Source of the DNA: Turnera subulata | Lineage: Eukaryota > Streptophyta > Magnoliopsida > Malpighiales > Passifloraceae | Length of the DNA: 64,000 nt | Direction of reading: 5' to 3' | Assembly (NCBI GenBank): GCA_028386065.3 | Contig: JAKUCV010001844.1 | Span: forward strand, 62,001 to 126,000 | Shown here: positions 58,736 to 64,000 of the stretch, one piece after another | Layout: each line of letters opens with the position of its first letter | How positions within the stretch are numbered: position 1 is the first letter of the stretch | Made by a program: the position numbers and the translations under genes | Notes under the pieces: generated by a model | Databases searched by the model: none | Told to the model about the DNA's origin: nothing | Seen by the model: the letters and a program-made list of their open reading frames with translations, nothing else

Positions 58736-59605
58736 CGGCAGGCTATTTGCCTCTCGAATTGCCTATTGTGGTGGGAAGGTTGTGTATTTATGGTTTGAGT
58801 TTAAGTTTGATGTAGTGGTCCATGCAATGCAGGAACAATCACACATGAAACACAGCCAAAGATGGGAAACACCACCTTTTCACATTAATTTCCAGATCAA
58901 GTGAACACGGTTTCTGTTCCATCAATATTGTAGCTAAGAAAATGCAAAAGCCTAAGAGAAAAAATGAGAGGAAGAGTTGGCTAGATTTTAGAAGTAGACC
59001 TACCTTTTTCTCTTCCCCAATGTTTTCTTTTCTTTCTTTTTTTGCTGCAATTAATTCCTTGGTCCTAATTCTTTTTTCACGACTAACACCCCTGAATAGA
59101 GAGAGATTATCTTTACTGGCGGCAGATATTGGGCTCGACGGAAGTCTAACTCTAGGAGCCGAAACTCATAAGGACTTGTTGGAGTATCAGAAAGGCCCAA
59201 TTTAAGGTGAAAAGGGGCCCAATTTACAGTTAATCAAGAAAACTTTTATTCGGGATTCCTTCGAGGATTGGTTGGGAGTATATATTTCTCACTCTCTGGC
59301 AACAAAAACTTACGATAATATCTTACGAAAATAAGCAAATAGACAGTCAATGTATTGCTAACAATATTTCTATATACAAACTTGTTGATCTCATATACAG
59401 CTACTCTTAATGTCCCCAAAACTTGGCATTTGCTTCAGCTTTTTTTCATTGTTAGTTAGTGACTTAGGAGTGCATTAATGTCGTTGAATCTAATATGCAT
59501 CTATACCTGTATCTATATGTATATACTATATATGGACTGCGAATATTTTTCAGAAACGAGGGGAAAAAGTATAATTTCTTCTGATGCATTATGATGTAAA
59601 TTAAT

Positions 59606-59647
59606 TTATTGTAAGATTTTAGCATAAAAAAAATTATTGTAAAATTT
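59606..59647 (+). mobile_element. Micro-insertion (14 bp) identical to the LINE 3' terminus at 24293
   Basis: TTATTGTAAGATTT (59606-59619) and TTATTGTAAAATTT (59634-59647) match at 13 of 14. The insert TAGCATAAAAAAAA equals the last 14 bases of the full-length LINE (minus strand). Confidence 0.7.
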
Positions 59648-60110
59648 GCGTTGACGCAACCCTAAATTTTAAGGAAAATCATTGCAGACCTAATTAAAGA
59701 GATCTTCATTTTAAATAGGAAACCTAATAAATCGTAATAATTGAGGAATCATGCAGAAAAAAACTGGACCGCGCCCACAGAGGAAGAAAATCAAATTAAT
59801 ATTTCAAACAATAAATGCAGTCCAAAATAGAAACTAATTCGATCTCACAAACAAGAATAACTATTGGTCATCATTGTGGTTTTAGGTTTTTATGATTCAC
59901 TTTTTTAGTTTAGTCCAGATTTTATAATTCTCTTTAACATTTCCCTTATTTCGTTAGATTTACCTTTTGACCGTTTAAGTTAGGTATAGGTGTGGTTATG
60001 CTATTATTCCTTAATTTATTTTCTTGCTTATTGTAATAATTCCCCATTGTTGTAAGATTCGTGACCTAATTATGCGCCACCATTATGATCGATCACACCG
60101 GATGAATGCA

Positions 60111-60157
60111 AATAAAAGATATTATTTTCTCAACAGCAATAAAAGATATTATTTTCT
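60111..60157. repeat. 20-bp direct repeat with 7-bp filler
   Basis: AATAAAAGATATTATTTTCT occurs at 60111-60130 and 60138-60157 around CAACAGC. It has the form of the micro-insertions but no A tail, so it may be a repair-type duplication. Confidence 0.5.
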
Positions 60158-60416
60158 TCTCTCTTAGCACATCCACGTTCCTTGCTAAAAAATAAGGGTA
60201 TTCAACGAGTATTACGTCCAATATGGCTTCAATTGTTGATCTCGATCAACACGAAGACAAAGAAAAATAGAGGTATGAAAAGAATTAAAAGAGACAAGAA
60301 CTTGCCAATCAAAGTTTATATTTTGATAAACTTTTCATAATTTATGTGATTCTACATCAAAGTAAAATACGCTTCAGAAGCAGGATTGTAAAAGTAAAAT
60401 AAAGAATTGGGGATTA

Positions 60417-60947
60417 CTACATAGCTCGGTTCTGTAAATTTAAATGGTTAGAAAGCAACAGGGAAGTGGACAATTCATGAACATCAACTTCTGCAAAGCA
60501 GCCGACCAAGAGCTTCAGTGAAGTTCTAACCCAAGAAGACGACGAATTGTTATTTCTTGGTTTGATTTTACCTCTGCCTTTCCCCTTCCCAATATTCTTC
60601 ATCTCGTGAAACCACCTCTTCGTCTTCTCTATTACACTATCACCATTATTCTTTATTCCCATCGTCAAAGGATAGCTCCTTAGGAATATTTGTCTGCTAA
60701 CAAAATTGTCGGGGCAGCCATGATACGGATTGAAGGAGAATCTTCTACCTTCTTCTTCCTTGCGTGATGTGGGAAAAAGAGAAGTATTATTATAAGAGGA
60801 AAGGCCATGCTTCTTTCTTCCTTTTTCCAGGCTTATATGTCGTATCAGCCTTTCTTGCGCTTCATGCCATTCAGGTTTGACGGACCTAAACCTTTTGATC
60901 AAGGGTTTATCTGCTCTAGTGACCAAAGCAGGCTCCAAAACCACCAT
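60417..60947 (-). CDS. Unknown small plant protein, single exon
   Basis: 176 codons. I do not recognise the family. Visible features: a basic N-terminal part (KRFRSVKPEWHEAQERLI), FSFNPYHGCPDNFVSRQIFL and RSYPLTMG in the middle, then a very basic stretch TKRWFHEMKNIGKGKGRGK followed by NNNSSSSW. There is no signal peptide, membrane segment or obvious enzyme motif. The RQIFLRSYPL...EKTKRWF pattern recalls uncharacterised plant proteins, but I cannot name one. A TATA-like element about 120 bp upstream of the ATG supports a real gene. Alternatives are a pseudogene or the 3' part of a longer gene. Confidence 0.6.
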   Translation of the reverse strand: MVVLEPALVTRADKPLIKRFRSVKPEWHEAQERLIRHISLEKGRKKHGLSSYNNTSLFPTSRKEEEGRRFSFNPYHGCPDNFVSRQIFLRSYPLTMGIKNNGDSVIEKTKRWFHEMKNIGKGKGRGKIKPRNNNSSSSWVRTSLKLLVGCFAEVDVHELSTSLLLSNHLNLQNRAM

Positions 60948-61064
60948 ATTTGAAAGATGATTCGATAGTCGTCCTTCGTGTAAATATGTATCTACACGAA
61001 TAGATGATATTTAGTTCTTGATACTAATGCATTGAGGGAATTGGTGTGTAGGGTTGGTTGGGTA

Positions 61065-61081
61065 CCATATATATAATATAG
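61065..61081 (-). promoter_or_regulatory. TATA-type core promoter of the small unknown gene
   Basis: On the minus strand CTATATTATATATATGG lies about 120 bp upstream of the ATG at 60947, leaving room for a start site near 61040 and a leader of about 90-100 nt. Confidence 0.5.
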
Positions 61082-62231
61082 TAAGAGTAATGGGTATTGA
61101 TTATGAGTTATAACTATGATATTCTTTTTCAGCCGTGGAATTAACTGGGCAGTGATTTTATTGGGGTTTGTTTGTATTCCTTATTTATTTATTATTTTTT
61201 GGTAAAACTATGAGCTTCATATTACTTAACTTCTTGTTATTTATTGGGCCGGATATGTATATTTATTTACATTGGTCTTTTTGGAACTCTAGATGGGCTC
61301 AGGGGAGAATCTATCCAGAGAGTGTAAGCCCAAGTGAGGAGCACGGGTGAACTGATGGCAATGGGTCCATCATTGTCTGATAAAAAGCATCAGGATCCAT
61401 ACAAAGCCGAGCCCGTCGTCAATGCGTGTAATATAGAATTAAATATTTTATTCAAACACATTATACACATACTGTAACCTTGGATAACAAAATTCAAAAT
61501 AATGTGAGATTCTTTTGCCCAAAAATAACTGATACTGATAACATGAATTCTTTATTTATGTGGACTAAAAACTCAATTCTACCAAGAAAATAATGGTATA
61601 TTTATCATTTTCTCAAGATGGTGGTGGCTATTCTTTCATGTCTAAATTAATTTTGATCTTAAATTTACTTTGACCAATGAAAAAGGGCAGCACCGCGACA
61701 TGAAAGTGTAGGGTCAATAGCATCACCAATTCAGTACTAGTGAGGGAACAAAAGAAAATTGTTGGCCAAGAGTGCTTGCTTTCATTTTTGAAATGATGCC
61801 CCAACGCTTTGGAAGTTTGGTGCCCTTTCTATTCTATTAATGTTAGGACAACTTCGAAAGGAAAAAAAAAAAAGGGATGCAGACAAAACAAGTGCTACTG
61901 TGTAGTATCAATCCAAAGTCCATGATTCCAAAGTTGGCTTGGAAATCTAGGTCCCAAGATGTGCGGTTGCTGCTTTTACATTTGGCCTTGAGGGAAAAGA
62001 AAGAAAGGAGACATACCTATGATTATTTAGGCCACCAATGTCATCTGGAATCTAGATCCTTCTCGTTAGTTTGGATTCACGGATCCACATGATAAATCCT
62101 AGTGAAAACTGAATTTTTACCGATGGCAATAGTGAATATTATTGTTAGTTTAACAGTTCTTAATTCTACTATATTCTCCATATTTTGATGGCAAAATTTA
62201 CTGGAAAGGCTAGTGCCTAATACTATAAGCC

Positions 62232-62274
62232 AATTGAAAGTTTTTTTATTGTCGAAATAGACTAATTGAAAGTT
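62232..62274 (-). mobile_element. Micro-insertion (21 bp) between 11-bp perfect repeats
   Basis: AATTGAAAGTT occurs at 62232-62242 and 62264-62274 around TTTTTATTGTCGAAATAGACT minus one base boundary uncertainty. Confidence 0.55.
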
Positions 62275-62543
62275 GAAAGTTGAGACATACAAATAAGACG
62301 GGAAAATGATAGATGAGGTAAAAGACAAAGGAATATACTTTCCAGAAAAGAAAGAAAGGGAGTTGAAATTATTGGTATAGTAAAGGTAAAGAGCATGCAG
62401 CGCAGAAATGAGGGAATAAAATAAAGCCTAGGAGCAACCGAGCAAGGCAAAATAAAATCAATAAATGATTAATAAAATTATAAACTTAATTTTCTATTAT
62501 ATATATGGTGTCATTACGAAGACCATTCTTTTTTATGAACATG

Positions 62544-62577
62544 AATACGAATCATGTTAAAAAAAAATACGAATCAT
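62544..62577 (+). mobile_element. Micro-insertion (10 bp) between 12-bp perfect repeats
   Basis: AATACGAATCAT occurs at 62544-62555 and 62566-62577 around GTTAAAAAAA. Confidence 0.6.
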
Positions 62578-63640
62578 TTGTAAAATAAGATTTTCTTCCT
62601 TTGCGAGTTTGGCTTATTTTTATTATTCCGCTTAAGCGGCTCTGTTTAAATAAATAATTAGCGGATTAGTTTCTTCAATTTTCAGCCCCAAACTATTTAA
62701 AGAACCCAGATTGAACCTCCACTGTCATGGCTTTTGCTGATTCAATGGCCGAATTCGTTCACTTGGCAGTAACGGATAAAATTCGGCTGTGAAATAAATT
62801 AGAATTTTGTTAGCGATATTAACTTTTCAAAAGAGTACTTATTTTTTTTTTTGAGACGTGTAATTGCACTCCGTGCGTGGACCAATTCGAAGCAAGTAGA
62901 TCAGTGCCTCATTGAAAATCATTGATAACGGTACACCAAAAGTCAGTAGAAGGAGAAACAAAATTGGTATTTGGTGAGCTTTCTCTTTCATGAACAAACA
63001 AAATAAGAAAAAGAATTAGACAACAAGATTTCAATTCGAGCCATAATTGACTAGTGATGTATGCAGAGAAGCATGTGGCCAGATGGATATGGGATTGAGG
63101 TTCAATAATACAATCTTCCAGGTAATCAAGAGGAAAGTTATCTATCTTTTGAAAACAAAAACCAAAAGGATTTGGAAAGTTAACGTCATTTCATATGTGT
63201 CACTCGTCCATATTTACCTAACCAATACTGTATTGTAGTACTTGTACTAACACTCCTCCTGTCGTGTTTAAGAATTTATATGTCTCTTAGTAAGCTACTT
63301 AAGCCAAAAATGTTTCTCTTACATTACATCCCTGAAACAAACATGGGGAAATAGAGAGCACAAACTAACATGTATAATGATGGAAGAATTTGTTTCAAAA
63401 ATAAATGGATACTAAAATTTTTGCCATTTTCATACTCAAAAGCTGGTTCCTGTCAAGACAGAGCTGGCATACTGGTAATAGTAATGTTACAAGAGAATTA
63501 AAGAAAGGACAGAACTGAACAGGATTTAGGTGGTAAAATATGGGCAGGCAGCTGGGTTCAGTTTTGACAAGTGGCAGATTACAAAGGTTAATAAACAAGA
63601 AAGTACTATGTGGGTTTGACTTGACTCTTCACTGACAAAA

Positions 63641-64000
63641 AGATTTGGGAGAGTACACTTACTGACTGACCTCCACACACACACACACTCCCAACTCAAA
63701 CGTAACCCAAAACAAACACAAACTCAGATAATACGACAATAAGTAATACCAACCTCTCCCAGAAAAAGATTTTATGGGTTCTTTGAATTGTAGTAGGTTG
63801 TGGTGAGAAATGGTTAGAGGACCCACTTTTCTGGGAAAGAAAAGTTTTTGCTTGCATTTCCAGTCCACAACAGAAATATATCATCACCATTGGGTCCTCC
63901 TCCCTTCCTCTCTCCCTCTCTCTCTTTCTATCTTCAAAAAACTGCCTTTTTGGGGGGTTGGTGGTTTTTGAGGGAGTTTAGATATATACATGTAAAAAAT
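63641..64000 (+). promoter_or_regulatory. Possible promoter/leader of a gene to the right
   Basis: A CT-rich run at 63898-63930, TCCTCCTCCCTTCCTCTCTC and onward, resembles plant 5' leaders, preceded by an AC microsatellite (about 63674-63690). No coding start is visible before the window ends. Confidence 0.25.

Larger units (their letters stand above)
52556..58740 (-). mobile_element. LINE with both ORFs intact (about 6.2 kb)
   Basis: The tail T run at 52556-52566 is followed inward by a short 3'-UTR, ORF2, ORF1 and a leader of a few bases. The layout and sizes match the full-length copy at 24293-30547. The 5' end is placed near 58740 by that comparison. I found no convincing target duplication, so the exact end is unsure. 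Confidence 0.88.
58750..60416. other. Intergenic DNA
   Basis: No gene recognised; holds the insertions at 59606-59647 and 60111-60157. Confidence 0.45.
61082..63640. other. Intergenic DNA
   Basis: No gene with coding character. Two micro-insertions are listed separately. Confidence 0.45.

Noticed and set aside
52540..58760. Target duplication for the intact LINE
   Set aside because: Only a weak GCTA-containing similarity between 52545-52556 and 58738-58752; not convincing.
58942..59205. 87-codon plus-strand frame
   Set aside because: Composition and lack of motif or promoter context suggest chance; it lies in the flank of the LINE.
1..64000. CRISPR arrays, operons, bacterial-type signals, rRNA genes
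   Set aside because: None seen; spliced genes and plant transposons show a plant nuclear sequence. tRNA genes could not be excluded by eye.

Overview
The window looks like nuclear DNA of a dicot-type flowering plant. The genes have introns, the non-coding DNA is AT-rich, and the recognisable proteins are plant families: a BTB/POZ protein and a BEL1-like homeodomain protein. Plant-type LINEs, LTRs, hAT-like elements and a Stowaway-like MITE fill most of the rest. I cannot name the species. Only three host genes are supported.

Layout. (1) 1-2861, + strand: the last two coding exons of a BTB/POZ-domain gene whose 5' part lies outside the window; its intron holds a 267-bp tandem duplication. (2) 2862-10895: intergenic, no convincing gene; it holds two very short retroposition scars and a small imperfect hairpin. 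(3) 10896-17655, - strand: a complete four-exon BEL1-like (BLH2/SAW1-type) TALE homeodomain gene of 859 codons, with a GC-AG first coding intron and a CT-rich leader up to about 18520. (4) 18660-39400: a transposon-rich tract with a 5'-truncated LINE (20505-21420), a hAT-like element (22375-22735), a full-length but broken LINE (24293-30547), a LINE that kept ORF1 but lost nearly all of ORF2 (31360 to about 33660), a Stowaway-like MITE (37891-38166) and a 108-bp LINE tail (38855-38962). (5) 39404-47788: two solo LTRs of one family. The second sits inside a non-autonomous hAT-like element, which also carries an RNase H-bearing LINE fragment. (6) 47789-52555: intergenic, with a long (AT)29 tract, two G-boxes and several micro-insertions. 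(7) 52556 to about 58740, - strand: a LINE with both ORFs uninterrupted (750 and 1252 codons), the best candidate here for a recently active element. (8) 60417-60947, - strand: a small unknown single-exon gene with a TATA box at a sensible distance. (9) 61082-64000: intergenic, ending in a CT-rich stretch that may be the leader of a gene to the right.

The least expected pattern is a set of about 20 tiny insertions, 9 to 46 bp each. They carry poly(A) or poly(T) and are flanked by 11-20 bp direct repeats. They read as LINE insertions truncated almost to the tail, and three of them end like the broken LINE at 24293-30547. Standard repeat masking would miss them. A second pattern is that both solo LTRs share splice-like sites and a roughly 78-nt mini-exon reading DNEQ-x-PEEP with a stop at nearly the same place, as if the LTR itself held a small spliced transcription unit. 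All six LINE copies longer than 100 bp lie on the minus strand.
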